Origin: Bradyrhizobium nivariense
Lineage (GTDB): Bacteria; Pseudomonadota; Alphaproteobacteria; Rhizobiales; Xanthobacteraceae
Reading direction: 5' to 3'
Assembly (NCBI RefSeq): GCF_029846715.1
Contig: NZ_JARVWW010000008.1
Span: 62,001 to 126,000 of the forward strand
DNA length: 64,000 bases
Numbering within the stretch: the first letter of the stretch is position 1; every line of letters starts with the position of its first letter. A model generated the notes under the pieces. It saw nothing but the letters and a program-made list of their open reading frames with translations. It did no database searches and was not told the DNA's origin. The translations under genes were made by a program, and so were the position numbers. Positions 1 to 9,227 of this stretch are shown here, piece by piece.

Positions 1-42
1 CCGCCACCGCGCGCCTCGCGGAAGCGCGCTTCCGCATGAGCG

Positions 43-1545
43 CTATATCGACGCGACACGCGCTCTGCCCTCTGAGCGGCCTCCCGCCATTCGAATCTGC
101 TTGCCAGCGACACGCTCCATCCTGGACATCTCGGCAATCAGAAGCGCCAGCTCGAGGGCTTGGCTGGCGTTCAGTCGCGGGTCAACCGCTGTCTGGTAGC
201 GCAGCGACAACGACTCGTCCGTGATGGACCCGGCGCCGCCTGTGCATTCGGTGACGTCCTCGCCAGTCATCTCGAAATGCACGCCGCCCGGATGGGTGCC
301 CTCGGCCCGGTGCACGTCGAAAAAGTCAAACACCTCGGACACGATTCGATCGAACGATCGCGTCTTGTAGCCTGACCGCGAGGTGACGGTATTGCCATGC
401 ATCGGGTCGCAGACCCAGCCGACGACCCGCCCGGCTTCGCGGACCCGGCGGAGCAGCGGCGGCAGTTTTTCCTTCACCTTGTCGGCGCCCATGCGGACGA
501 TCAGCGTCAGCCGGCCGGGCTCGTTGTTGGGATTCAGGACGTCGATCAGCCGGACCAGGTCGTCGGGCTCAAGCGAGGGGCCGCACTTCAGGCCCAACGG
601 ATTCTTCACCCCGCGCAAGAACTCGACATGCGCTCCGTCAATCTGGCGTGTGCGGTCTCCGATCCAAAGCAGATGGCCCGACATGTCGTACCAATCGCCA
701 GTGTCGCTGTCGATCCGGGGCAAAGCCTGCTCATAAGGTAACAGCAGGGCCTCGTGACTGGTGAACAATTCGGTCACACGAATCGCCGACGTGGTCTCCC
801 CGGCGGCGCTACAGGCAGCTGTGAACTCCAGCGCTTCGTCGAGCCGGCTGGCGAAGTTTTCGTAGCGCTCAGCCCAAGGCAACCGGGCAGCAAAGCAGAG
901 GTTCCACTGGCGCAACTTATGCAGATTGGCGTAGCCGCCCTGGGAGAAGCCGCGCAGCAGATTCAGGGTCGCGGCCGATTGGTTGTAGGCCTGGATCATG
1001 CGGGCCGGGTCGGGCATGCGCGACACCTCGTCGAAACCGGAGGCGTTGACGATGTCGCCGCGATAGGATGGCAACGAAACGCCTTCGATGACCTCCAGCT
1101 CGGCAGAGCGTGGCTTGGCGAACTGTCCGGCCATGCGGCCGACTCTCACAACCGGCAGGCCACCGCCGAAAGTCAGGATAACCGCCATCTGCAGCAGCAC
1201 ACGGAAGGTATCTCGGATCTTGTCCGGATGAAACTCGGCAAAGCTTTCGGCGCAGTCGCCGCCCTGCAGGAGAAATGCCCTACCCTCGGCTACGCGCGCG
1301 AGCGCCGCCTTGAGCGATCGCGCCTCGCTGGCAAAAACCAACGGCGGATAATTGCGCAGGATCTGCTCCACCGCGGCCAGCTTTCCCGTGTCGGGGTATA
1401 GTGGCATCTGCCTCGCTGGCCTCTCGCGCCAGGACCTTGGAGTCCAACCATTCGAGGGAGCAGACTCGTCTGAAGCCAACAGGTCGGTCGCGCGAACATA
1501 CTGAAAATGATCCGAGACCGGGACCTTCAACCACACGTCGTTCAT
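43..1545 (-). CDS. Class II 3-deoxy-7-phosphoheptulonate (DAHP) synthase, accessory copy
   Basis: A 500-residue class II (plant/PhzC-type) DAHP synthase, which condenses PEP and erythrose-4-phosphate as the first shikimate step in the cytoplasm. The family motifs are visible: GGDCAESF with the metal-binding Cys, KCGPS, DPMHGNT and [12 protein letters not shown]. The ATG is preceded by AAGGAG at a 7-base gap. The gene follows a flavin monooxygenase and a PEPC-like gene on the same strand. The C-terminal tail (about residues 480-500) is Arg/Gly-rich. Because of this company it is probably not the housekeeping enzyme but feeds a specialised shikimate-derived route; that role is inference. Confidence 0.9.
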   Translation of the reverse strand: MNDVWLKVPVSDHFQYVRATDLLASDESAPSNGWTPRSWRERPARQMPLYPDTGKLAAVEQILRNYPPLVFASEARSLKAALARVAEGRAFLLQGGDCAESFAEFHPDKIRDTFRVLLQMAVILTFGGGLPVVRVGRMAGQFAKPRSAELEVIEGVSLPSYRGDIVNASGFDEVSRMPDPARMIQAYNQSAATLNLLRGFSQGGYANLHKLRQWNLCFAARLPWAERYENFASRLDEALEFTAACSAAGETTSAIRVTELFTSHEALLLPYEQALPRIDSDTGDWYDMSGHLLWIGDRTRQIDGAHVEFLRGVKNPLGLKCGPSLEPDDLVRLIDVLNPNNEPGRLTLIVRMGADKVKEKLPPLLRRVREAGRVVGWVCDPMHGNTVTSRSGYKTRSFDRIVSEVFDFFDVHRAEGTHPGGVHFEMTGEDVTECTGGAGSITDESLSLRYQTAVDPRLNASQALELALLIAEMSRMERVAGKQIRMAGGRSEGRARVASI

Positions 1546-1673
1546 CTGCGGGCTCCTTATTACTGGAATGCAGTCTTACGAGTCTTGTCGGCAGATCTAG
1601 AGGCGGAGCTTCGTCGCGTAGCAGCGCGCAAGCTTATGGAAGACAAGAAACGCTCGGCCTCTGTGGAGCGCGC

Positions 1674-2870
1674 TCACGCCGCTTCCGCGGACCGCGGGAA
1701 AGCTGATCGACCCGCTGGAACAGGAACCAGCAATCGGAGACGCTCTTCCCCTTCGTGGAGAATGACGTCAGGTCCTCCCGCCCGGTCCGACATGACGATC
1801 TCTGCCGTCGCAGGCCGCCTGATGCTCTCGTATCGCGCGAGTCCGCCTGCCGGATCGCGGCACGAGGCGAGCTCTCTCGCCAGCACCTCGGCGTCGAGGA
1901 TCGCCTGTCCGGCACCGTTGGATCCAAGAGGCACTAACGGGTGGGCCGCATCGCCAAGAAGTGTTACCCGGCCGAAACTCCACCGCGGTAGCGGGTCTCG
2001 ATCCATCATCGGGAATTGCAGGATCGTGTGCGCATTCCGGATCAGCTCGGGGACGTCCAGCCAGTCGAAGCGCCAGTCCGCGAAGACGTCGACAAAATCC
2101 TTCGCATCCCCCGGGCAGTTCCAGTCCCGCTTGCTGCAGAAGTTCCCGGGGTCGGGGACCTCGACTTCGGCCACCCAGTTGATGAGCTGCGTCCCGTCGT
2201 CGTAGTTGCGAATGGGATAGATCACCATTTTGCCGACCGAAGGCAGCCCGATACGCACCATGGTGACGCCATCGAGAAATTTGAGGCGGCGTGTCACCCC
2301 ACGCCACATGAAGACTCCGGAATAACGAGGGGCGCCTTCATCGGGATAGAATTGCTGGCGGATCTTCGAGTGAATCCCGTCGCACGCGACGACGATTCCT
2401 CCACGCTGCGGTTCGAGTTTTTGACCGGTTCGACGATCCCTGAAGTTCAAACACAGCCCGTCGTCGTGCTCCGACGAAACGCTGGCACACTCCCAACCGG
2501 TTCTTATTCGGTGGGGTCCGAGACGTTCGCGTACTGCGTCGAGCAGCACCGCCTGCAGTTCTGCGCGATGGATCGAGAGTTGCGGCCAGGTTTCGCCGGC
2601 AAAGCGCCCGACGGGCATCTGATGCAGCGGGCTGCCGCAACGATCGAAGTAGGCACTCGCACGGGTTGGGATTGCGCGCTTCTCCAGTTCCTTTTCAAGC
2701 CCAAAGCCCGCCAGCACGCGCATGGCATAAGGCAGCACATTGATGCCGACACCGACCTGCTGAATAACCGGCGTCGCCTCGTAGATCGTCGAACCGATAC
2801 CCGCCTTCTCGAGAGCCAAGGCCAGAGAGAGGCCGCCGATTCCGCCTCCAACGATGATCACGTCACTCAT
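1674..2870 (-). CDS. FAD-dependent aromatic monooxygenase, PhzS/salicylate hydroxylase-like
   Basis: A 398-residue class A flavoprotein monooxygenase. It has an N-terminal Rossmann motif VGGGIGGLSLALAL (about residues 7-20), the segment SIHRAELQAVLLDAVRERLG typical of PhzS-like enzymes, the CDGIHSKIR motif (DG fingerprint) and GDAAHP near residue 310. Such enzymes hydroxylate or oxidatively decarboxylate aromatic carboxylates using NAD(P)H and O2. AGGAGA precedes the ATG by about 6 bases. It lies between the PEPC-like gene and DAHP synthase in one minus-strand run, which suggests tailoring of a shikimate-derived aromatic. The substrate is unknown; a catabolic salicylate hydroxylase is the alternative. 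Confidence 0.85.
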   Translation of the reverse strand: MSDVIIVGGGIGGLSLALALEKAGIGSTIYEATPVIQQVGVGINVLPYAMRVLAGFGLEKELEKRAIPTRASAYFDRCGSPLHQMPVGRFAGETWPQLSIHRAELQAVLLDAVRERLGPHRIRTGWECASVSSEHDDGLCLNFRDRRTGQKLEPQRGGIVVACDGIHSKIRQQFYPDEGAPRYSGVFMWRGVTRRLKFLDGVTMVRIGLPSVGKMVIYPIRNYDDGTQLINWVAEVEVPDPGNFCSKRDWNCPGDAKDFVDVFADWRFDWLDVPELIRNAHTILQFPMMDRDPLPRWSFGRVTLLGDAAHPLVPLGSNGAGQAILDAEVLARELASCRDPAGGLARYESIRRPATAEIVMSDRAGGPDVILHEGEERLRLLVPVPAGRSAFPRSAEAA

Positions 2871-2963
2871 TCTCGTCTCCTGCTTCTCGCAATAACCGTC
2901 TGATCAAACCATCCGTGTCGCTCACCGATGGGCTCTCGAATCATTGGTCCGCGTCGGCGGCCA

Positions 2964-5612
2964 TCAAACCGCCGTGCGAAGGGAATGGTGAAGCGGGCCG
3001 TAGCCGTATTCGGGTTCGTGATCGTTGCTTTCGTGTCGAGGCGCGTCCGGCTCGTCCGCCGCGTAAAAATAGAGATCGGTGTTGGCGGAGAGAATGAAAC
3101 CGGAATAGATGTCCTGGATCGCAGCCTTGCTGAAGTGCTGCGCCTCGTGCTTCGTGGCCACGAGAAGCGAGATATAGCGGTCGATCTCGCGCTCTTTCCA
3201 CGCGACCTCCTGAGCCAGCAGAGGCCACGCACTCAGCAGTTGATCGGCCGTCAGGTCCTCGGGGCGAGCGGGTTCGACGCCATGCTGCGCTTTGTAGACA
3301 AAACGCTTGGCCTGGACATATTCGACATGGATCGACGCCAGCAGCTGGCGCGAATCCTTGATGTCGTTCGGCCGGAGGCCGTCTGCCAGTGCGATCACCT
3401 CGCGCCATTCGGGGAGCGAGCCGGTCAATGTTCGCCAGGCAAGCTCCATGCGCGTGCGTGCGGCCGCGTAGGCGATGTTCTTGACATAGCCGCGGAAGGT
3501 GGCATCTGCCCTGTACAGATCCCGCAGATCGCCGACGTCCCGTGCCGCCAGCAAGCCCGCGCCGATCAATTCATGATGCACGCCACTCAACATCAGGGCC
3601 CGCGTCCAGGGGATCGCGCGAATGGCATCGGGTCGGGATTCCAGTTCCTGCACGTCGAAGGCCCGCGACGGAGGGCGGGTGCTCTTGCTGTTGGCGCGAA
3701 CGATGTCGAAGCGCGCGATACCGCGCAGCAGCGCCGGCAGCATCGGGTGCTCGCAGAAGCGCTGCTTGTAGAGCCGAACGATTGCGATCCAGTCGACCCG
3801 GGAAACCCCATTCGGTCCGCCGCCCCGAGACGGCTTTGCGATGCCAAGCGGCGGGCGGCGCATTGCGTTCGCAAGGAGGAGATCCCGCAGGCACTGGTGT
3901 GCCATCACGGGCGTCAGCAGATGACTGCGCATCTCCAGAATACCGGAGAGCATGTAGCGCGCATCGCGGCCGGCGAATGCGTCAAAAGCCTCGAGGTTCT
4001 CGGCGATCGGCCCGTTCGAGCGCGCGTGCTCGTATCCGATCACGATGCTGGGCACGACCTCTATGCCGAAGCGGCCGGCGATCGCGCGATGGCGCTTGGC
4101 GATCTGCATATTCGCGATATGCATCGCCTTGCCGCCCTGCTTGCCGGTGTCGCTGGGCCCGAACGTGATGAACTGCCGGCGGCCGCGCAGCTCCAGATGC
4201 TCCCGATAGACCGGATTGGCGTAGAGATCCTCGACCTGCTGCAGCATGGACTCTGCGCCGGCGAGATCCTCGGGCTGCAGCGCGATATCGACACCGTTGC
4301 GGTGGCCGGCGGCCGCCAGCAGGAACAGCAGCGCCAAGGGCTCGTCGATGTTGCCGGCTTCCGCGATGCCGTGGATCGCAATCCGGTCGCTATATGTCTT
4401 CAGCAGCTTGAGTGTGTTCAGCGTATTGAGGGCGTTCAGGATGCGAATGTGCCCGCGATCGACATTGTAGATGTCGATGTAGTCCCTGCCCTGGTAGTGA
4501 GCTGCCTTGTCGTGGAAGGCCTGACTGTTGTCGTCCCAGAAACGCCGCCACAACTCTTCGGGCAGATCCTGACGCTGGCCGTTGCATCCATGCAGCCGGG
4601 AGAGAAGCTCGACCCTGTCGGCGGTCGACAGGCCCGCATAGCCGGAAGGTCGGCCGGGGCCGAGTGTCCCCGCGATCAGGCCAGGCGGAATGATGCTGTC
4701 CACCACCTCGGTGAACATGGCTGCGTTCTGACGGAATTCGATCTTGAGATAGTGGAAACCGAAGACGCCGATGCGCAGCATCAGCGCGCGCACGCGCTCG
4801 TCAGCGCCATAACCGCTGGCCTCCAGCTCCGCCAGAAACTGCGATGACGAGGTGAAGGCTTCAGGGTGGACGGAATCGAGTCTCTCCGCGAGCTTCCGGA
4901 AAAAATCCGAAGCCGGATGGCCTTCGGCGATCTCGGCAAGGTCGCGCCGATAATTGGCGCGAACGCCTTTCTCCAGTGCGACAATCAGTCTTTCAGTGTG
5001 CGCATCCGTGTCGTGCGGCCGCCCGTCGCGATCACCGTAGAGCCAGGTGTAGGGCCTGAGGCAGGTTTCCAGATCCGCAGGATCGATCCCTTGCCTCGCG
5101 AGCAGGCGGCCCGCCTCGCTCAGCGCCTGCGGCAGCGCCGCGTACACGCTGTCGGCGTAGAGCAGCTGCGTTGCGATGAGGTCCACGTCCTCATCGGACC
5201 AGATCGCATCCCACAGGGTCTGGAGCGCATCGCTGACGGCGCGCTTCGACAAGTCATTGTCCAAAACTTGATCCAAGTTTTGTTCCAAGACTCGTTCCAA
5301 GCCACCTTCCAAGACTCCTTCCAAGGGAGACTGCTCTTTGGCTGCGCCGCACGCGCCGGATATCGAACGGATCGATGACCGCGCGCCGTAGATCTCATTG
5401 AGATCGGCTTCGGTGACGACAACGGCGTCGCCATCCGAGAGCGCATCTTCTCTGAGAATTGGAATGAACTTGTTCCAAATTCGGTTAAACAGCTGCTGTG
5501 ATGCCGCAATGCGAGGTGCGGCTTCCGTGACTACGGATGGAGCATCTATACTTTCTATTTTGCCGTTTATTTTAGATTCTGCCGCCATTGAGATCACATC
5601 ACGCGAATACAT
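2964..5612 (-). CDS. Divergent phosphoenolpyruvate carboxylase-like protein, probably not a canonical PEPC
   Basis: An 882-residue protein, the usual PEPC length. PEPC-like landmarks are WLYGDRDGRP (residues 190-199, for the family's GGDRDGNP), PSDTGKQGGKA in place of GYSDSNKDGG, and IRAIPW near residue 700. The active-site TAHPTE is not found, the Arg-rich HGRGG loop is not recognisable, and the C-terminus does not end in the usual NTG. Where TAHPTE would be expected lie six tandem tetrapeptides (LEGV, LEGG, LERV, LEQN, LDQV, LDND; residues 97-120) encoded by 12-bp repeats. AGGA lies about 9 bases before the chosen ATG; Met9 is an alternative. The gene heads the operon with the monooxygenase and DAHP synthase. 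It may be a repurposed or inactive PEPC; its function is unknown. Confidence 0.7.
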   Translation of the reverse strand: MYSRDVISMAAESKINGKIESIDAPSVVTEAAPRIAASQQLFNRIWNKFIPILREDALSDGDAVVVTEADLNEIYGARSSIRSISGACGAAKEQSPLEGVLEGGLERVLEQNLDQVLDNDLSKRAVSDALQTLWDAIWSDEDVDLIATQLLYADSVYAALPQALSEAGRLLARQGIDPADLETCLRPYTWLYGDRDGRPHDTDAHTERLIVALEKGVRANYRRDLAEIAEGHPASDFFRKLAERLDSVHPEAFTSSSQFLAELEASGYGADERVRALMLRIGVFGFHYLKIEFRQNAAMFTEVVDSIIPPGLIAGTLGPGRPSGYAGLSTADRVELLSRLHGCNGQRQDLPEELWRRFWDDNSQAFHDKAAHYQGRDYIDIYNVDRGHIRILNALNTLNTLKLLKTYSDRIAIHGIAEAGNIDEPLALLFLLAAAGHRNGVDIALQPEDLAGAESMLQQVEDLYANPVYREHLELRGRRQFITFGPSDTGKQGGKAMHIANMQIAKRHRAIAGRFGIEVVPSIVIGYEHARSNGPIAENLEAFDAFAGRDARYMLSGILEMRSHLLTPVMAHQCLRDLLLANAMRRPPLGIAKPSRGGGPNGVSRVDWIAIVRLYKQRFCEHPMLPALLRGIARFDIVRANSKSTRPPSRAFDVQELESRPDAIRAIPWTRALMLSGVHHELIGAGLLAARDVGDLRDLYRADATFRGYVKNIAYAAARTRMELAWRTLTGSLPEWREVIALADGLRPNDIKDSRQLLASIHVEYVQAKRFVYKAQHGVEPARPEDLTADQLLSAWPLLAQEVAWKEREIDRYISLLVATKHEAQHFSKAAIQDIYSGFILSANTDLYFYAADEPDAPRHESNDHEPEYGYGPLHHSLRTAV
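5253..5324 (-). repeat. Six 12-bp tandem repeats inside the PEPC-like gene
   Basis: Read on the minus strand, the units are TTGGAAGGAGTC, TTGGAAGGTGGC, TTGGAACGAGTC, TTGGAACAAAAC, TTGGATCAAGTT and TTGGACAATGAC. Each encodes Leu-Glu/Asp-x-x, so copy-number change would keep the reading frame. The leucine every four residues suggests an amphipathic helix. Confidence 0.9.
5391..5512. repeat. Block A, copy 1 of a direct repeat (5' coding part of the PEPC-like gene)
   Basis: This stretch encodes roughly residues 34-74 of the PEPC-like protein. It matches 20900-21022 in the same orientation with only scattered substitutions and one-base indels (compare ggaatgaacttgttccaaat with ggaatgaacgcgttccaaat). 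Confidence 0.85.
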
Positions 5613-6253
5613 AGCCCTAATCCTTTCGTTTTAGCGAACTTTAGGCTAGATTTTCGACAGCGTAGAGATCGATTTTAAACTGTATCTTGCTTACATTTCT
5701 TGATGCTTTTCTTCTTTTATTTCTATTTTTACTTCATTTCTCTAACTTATTGCTTAAAGCATGATGCCGTCTATCACACGGCAATTTCAGCGCAGGATCG
5801 ATGAAACGTTACCAAATTTGCGCGATGCGTCAATTGAATGCGGTGCACAAATCTCGGTAAAGTTGCACGAATTGCGGGCGTCACTCTGCGTGTGTTTTGC
5901 GCATTGCCGGCAAGCTGATCAGAGCAAGCATCGGTCAATCGCCCGACGACACAGCATGCTCTGCGCTCGAACAGAGAATCGTCGAAACGGCGAAGCGCTT
6001 GATTGCGCGGGAGCCTGGAACCCGCGGCGAAAATCGTCGTCCGCGTGCGCGATTCCGACGCGTCGACAACACGCGTTCTACACGGGAGAGCAATCGTGCG
6101 ATGCGCGATAGCTGGCATATCCGCGCGGCAACCGGTGAAGCTTGCGACGAGATAACACGATCATTGCCGGCGATGCGCGGCCGGGATTACGCCTGACGGG
6201 CATCAAAGCGTCGATGTGGTGCTGCACGGCTGCCGAAATGGCGACCGTCGCGA
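5613..6253. other. Intergenic region with block B, copy 1 of the direct repeat
   Basis: No convincing gene. 5613-5760 is very AT-rich and should hold the promoter of the PEPC-like gene. 5799-5915 (from atgaaacgttaccaaat to gcattgccggcaagctg) is repeated at 21118-21232 in the same orientation. It includes TGAAACGTTACC, which loosely resembles a LacI-family operator. The rest, up to the cytochrome gene, shows nothing recognisable. Confidence 0.7.
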
Positions 6254-6637
6254 TCACTGTTCGGTTGTTGCCTTGTGCAGGTAGGCGATCAGATCGTCGC
6301 GGTCGCTCTTCTCGGGCATGCCTGCAAACGGCATGCGGTTGCCGGGCACGAGCGTCTGGGGCTCGGCCAGGAATCGATCCAGTGTTGCATCATCCCAGAC
6401 GAGACCGCTGCGGCGCATGGCGGGCGAATAACGAAACTGCTCCTGGCTGCCGGCCCTTCGGCCGAAGATCCCCGCGAGCGGAGGTCCAAGGGTTGCGCCC
6501 TCCTGTTTGGTGGCGTGACAGGCATGGCATTTCTCAAACAAGCTTTCACCCTTCGCCGGATCCGCGGCCTGGACGGCGCTCGCGTCGGCGAGGACGAACA
6601 CGCATGCGACGAACCATTGGCGCACGAGGTCCTTCAT
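6254..6637 (-). CDS. Class I cytochrome c, electron acceptor of the GMC dehydrogenase
   Basis: 127 residues with an N-terminal signal peptide (cleavage near AVQA-ADPAKG), one haem site CHACH around residue 37 and a downstream PGNRMPF segment supplying the axial Met. It is a small periplasmic mono-haem cytochrome c of the c550/c552 type. It lies 13 bp after the GMC flavoprotein gene and ends the operon. It therefore probably takes electrons from the flavoprotein to the respiratory chain. Gluconate dehydrogenases usually pair with a three-haem cytochrome, so a single-haem partner is unusual. Confidence 0.9.
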   Translation of the reverse strand: MKDLVRQWFVACVFVLADASAVQAADPAKGESLFEKCHACHATKQEGATLGPPLAGIFGRRAGSQEQFRYSPAMRRSGLVWDDATLDRFLAEPQTLVPGNRMPFAGMPEKSDRDDLIAYLHKATTEQ

Positions 6638-6650
6638 GGTGTTGCCCCGA

Positions 6651-8420
6651 TCAGGTGTGCAAGAGCGGGCCCGGATCCTTCAGATACTTCGTCCGGATCG
6701 CGTCAGCTGCCCAATAGGTCAGCGCTCCGACGGCGCCCGTCGGATTGTAGCCCGAGTTGTGCGGGAAGCCGCTGGCGCCCATGACAAAGACGTTGGGAAC
6801 GTCCCAGCTCTGCAGGTATCGATTGAGCGCGCTTTTGCCGGGATCATGTCCGGCAATCGCGCCTCCGGTGTTGTGCGTGCTTTGATAGGGCACGATCGAA
6901 TAAGGAGCGCGGCGAGGCGTCTTGGAGCCGAGATGGGTTGGCCCCATCGCGCGGGCGATGTCATGTGCGACGGTCGTCAGGTGGGCCGAGAGCTTCTCGT
7001 CGTTATCAGTGAAGTTGTAGGTCATCCGCATCAGCGGCAAACCGAAGGCATTGCGATAAGTCGGATCGAGATCGAGATAGTTGTAGCGACTGGCCATGTT
7101 AGAGCCCTGCACCGACATCTGCAGTGTGCGGTTGTACCAGCGCGCGGTCGCTTTCTTCCATTCCGTTCCCCAGCGAGGGGTGCCCGGCGGCACGGCACGT
7201 TGATTGATCGGGCGTCCTCCCAGCGAAGCGCTGTAGATCGAGGCCCCGCCGATATAACCCACCGGCCCGTGGTCGAAATTGTCGCCGTTGAAATCATCGA
7301 TGACGACGCCCAGCGACCCCGCCCCCATGAAGGGATTGAAATTCCTGTCATCGAAGAACGCCTGCACGACCGTGGCCACCTGGTAGCAATAGCCCTTCCC
7401 CACCGTGCCGGTATCGCTGACCGGGTCGTAGGGCCTGCCGATACCGGACAGCAGCATCAGGTGCACATTGCCGAAGCCGTACGCGCACAGGATGACAAGG
7501 CTGGCGGGCTGCTCGAATTCCTCCCCCGTCAGCACGCTGGTGTAGGAGACCCCGGTTGCCCGCTTGCCATCCGGAGTGAGGTTGACACGCGTGACCCAGG
7601 CATGCGGTTTCAGAGAGAAGTTCTTGTTGCGAAGCGCGGCCGGGATCACCGTGATATGCGGGCTGGCCTTGGCATTGGCCTCGCACCCGAAATTCTCGCA
7701 GAAGCCGCAATATTGGCACTCGCCGAGCTGGATGCCGTCCGGATTGGTGTAGGGCCGGCTCATATTGGCCGCCGGGCGCGGAAACGGATGATAGCCAAGC
7801 TTCTTCGTCGTCTCCGTGAACATCTCGCTGGCGAGGCTCGGCTTGAGCGGAGGGTTCGGATACTCGCGCGCACGCGGCCCCTCGAAGGGATTGCCTCCCT
7901 CCTGAATCCGGCCGGCGATGTTGCCCGCTTTGCCGGAGATGCCCGCCATATACTCGAACTTGTCGTAGAACGGTTCGAGTTCGGCATAACTCATCGGCCA
8001 GTCGGCCAGCTGCATGTCCTGCGGGATGAAGGATTTGCCGTATCGCCCCTCCACGCGGGAGCGCAGGGCATGATCATGCGGAGACAGGCGATAGGTCTGT
8101 CCATTCCAGTGGACGCCGGCGCCCCCCACGCCTTCGCCCGGCAGGAACGAGCCGAGCCTGCGCATCGGCAGCGCCCGTTCGGCCGGCTTGTTGCGGAAGG
8201 TGAGTGTATCGCGGCTGACGTCCATGAACAGCTCGTTGCGGACGGCATAGCGCAGTTCGTCACGGATCATCGGCACCGAGAAACCTGCGTCCGAGCGCGG
8301 CGCGCCTCGCTCCAGTCCGACCACGGTCAGGCCCGCATCCGACAGCTCCTTGGCCATGATGCCGCCGGTCCAGCCCATGCCGACGATGACGACGTCGACC
8401 TCCTTGAGTTTCGTCGTCAT
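6651..8420 (-). CDS. GMC-family FAD dehydrogenase large subunit (gluconate 2-dehydrogenase-like)
   Basis: 589 residues. An N-terminal FAD-binding VGMGWTGG (13-20) is followed by a GMC-type body with a Cys-rich stretch near residue 235 (CQYCGFCENFGC) and a C-terminal NTGGAIAG / GYNPTGAVGALTYW region typical of membrane-associated sugar or alcohol dehydrogenases. It should oxidise an alcohol or sugar acid and pass electrons to the cytochrome. It has no signal peptide, so it is probably co-exported with its Tat-tagged partner, 10 bp upstream, as in known three-subunit dehydrogenases. The substrate is not predictable. Confidence 0.88.
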   Translation of the reverse strand: MTTKLKEVDVVIVGMGWTGGIMAKELSDAGLTVVGLERGAPRSDAGFSVPMIRDELRYAVRNELFMDVSRDTLTFRNKPAERALPMRRLGSFLPGEGVGGAGVHWNGQTYRLSPHDHALRSRVEGRYGKSFIPQDMQLADWPMSYAELEPFYDKFEYMAGISGKAGNIAGRIQEGGNPFEGPRAREYPNPPLKPSLASEMFTETTKKLGYHPFPRPAANMSRPYTNPDGIQLGECQYCGFCENFGCEANAKASPHITVIPAALRNKNFSLKPHAWVTRVNLTPDGKRATGVSYTSVLTGEEFEQPASLVILCAYGFGNVHLMLLSGIGRPYDPVSDTGTVGKGYCYQVATVVQAFFDDRNFNPFMGAGSLGVVIDDFNGDNFDHGPVGYIGGASIYSASLGGRPINQRAVPPGTPRWGTEWKKATARWYNRTLQMSVQGSNMASRYNYLDLDPTYRNAFGLPLMRMTYNFTDNDEKLSAHLTTVAHDIARAMGPTHLGSKTPRRAPYSIVPYQSTHNTGGAIAGHDPGKSALNRYLQSWDVPNVFVMGASGFPHNSGYNPTGAVGALTYWAADAIRTKYLKDPGPLLHT

Positions 8421-8430
8421 CGGATCGTCC

Positions 8431-9144
8431 TCACGAGAGATCGGCTATGCCGAGCGGTTCGACCGGATACGGCTTGCCGCGGAAACGCTCGATGTTCTCG
8501 GCATGCGCGGCAATGACACCGGGAAAGCCGACCAGCTTCCAGCCACGCTTGTCCTTATTGCCGCCGTAGATCGGATCGGCGAACAGACCTTCCATGACAT
8601 TGGCATAGGCCATGTCGAAAAAGGCTTGGGCCGGGACCTCCTGCAGATGCAGGCTTCCTTCGGAGAGGGCCTGCACGATTTGCTGGCGCTGCGCGGGTTG
8701 AAGCCTGTCGAAACTGCCGCCGTGGACGGCCACGCAATGGGCTTCCACGGCGCGGATGGCGCAGCGGTAAAAATCGGCGGGAGCAAGCGGCAGCTGATAT
8801 CCCTGCTGCGATGTGCCGGCAGCCCAGGGACCGAGCAGATACATCCGCGCGCCACGGCCCCAGGCACCGGCGAGCTGCCTGTCGATATAGATGGTGATGC
8901 CGAGCTCCACTCCTGAGGGCGTGAGTTCGTCGGCCGGAATCATATGATCGACGAAAGCCTCGATGAATGCCACCTCGTTAAGATCGAAGAACTGATAGGA
9001 TCGCGCCGCCGCGCTTGCGGCCGGACTGTCCTGAGCCTTGTCCTTTGGTGGCACCTCCGCAGGAGCGGGCGAAACGGGAATGGCGACCCCGACCCCCACG
9101 GCTCCCGCCATCGTCAACACGTCGCGCCGAGCTATATCCACCAT
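8431..9144 (-). CDS. Gluconate 2-dehydrogenase subunit 3 (gamma) family protein with Tat signal
   Basis: 237 residues. The N-terminus carries a twin-arginine signal (ARRDVL, then a hydrophobic stretch and a Pro/Ala-rich cleavage zone). The body matches the gluconate dehydrogenase gamma family (FIEAFVDHMIPADELTPSG, then the FDMAYANVMEGLFADPIYGG region). It probably chaperones and exports the GMC flavoprotein encoded just downstream. The start is set by the Tat signal and a triplicated ribosome-binding sequence at 9148-9177. Confidence 0.9.
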   Translation of the reverse strand: MVDIARRDVLTMAGAVGVGVAIPVSPAPAEVPPKDKAQDSPAASAAARSYQFFDLNEVAFIEAFVDHMIPADELTPSGVELGITIYIDRQLAGAWGRGARMYLLGPWAAGTSQQGYQLPLAPADFYRCAIRAVEAHCVAVHGGSFDRLQPAQRQQIVQALSEGSLHLQEVPAQAFFDMAYANVMEGLFADPIYGGNKDKRGWKLVGFPGVIAAHAENIERFRGKPYPVEPLGIADLS

Positions 9145-9147
9145 CTT

Positions 9148-9177
9148 GATCTCCCTTGATCTCCCTTGATCTCCCTT
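9148..9177 (-). promoter_or_regulatory. Triplicated Shine-Dalgarno unit before the gamma-subunit gene
   Basis: Minus-strand AAGGGAGATC occurs three times head to tail directly before the gamma-subunit ATG, after a 3-base AAG. Each copy contains GGGAG. Only the first or second copy upstream is at a normal distance from the start; the third is too far away to act alone. Confidence 0.8.
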
Positions 9178-9227
9178 GGCCTGCTCTTCATGCGGCCAGA
9201 TGTGCGGTGCCTTGTCGTCGCTGGGCG

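Noticed and set aside
2928..8516. Long plus-strand open frames opposite the PEPC-like gene (2928-4847) and the GMC dehydrogenase (6636-8516)
   Set aside because: Both mirror well-supported minus-strand genes and have the Arg/His/Ala-rich composition of antisense frames.
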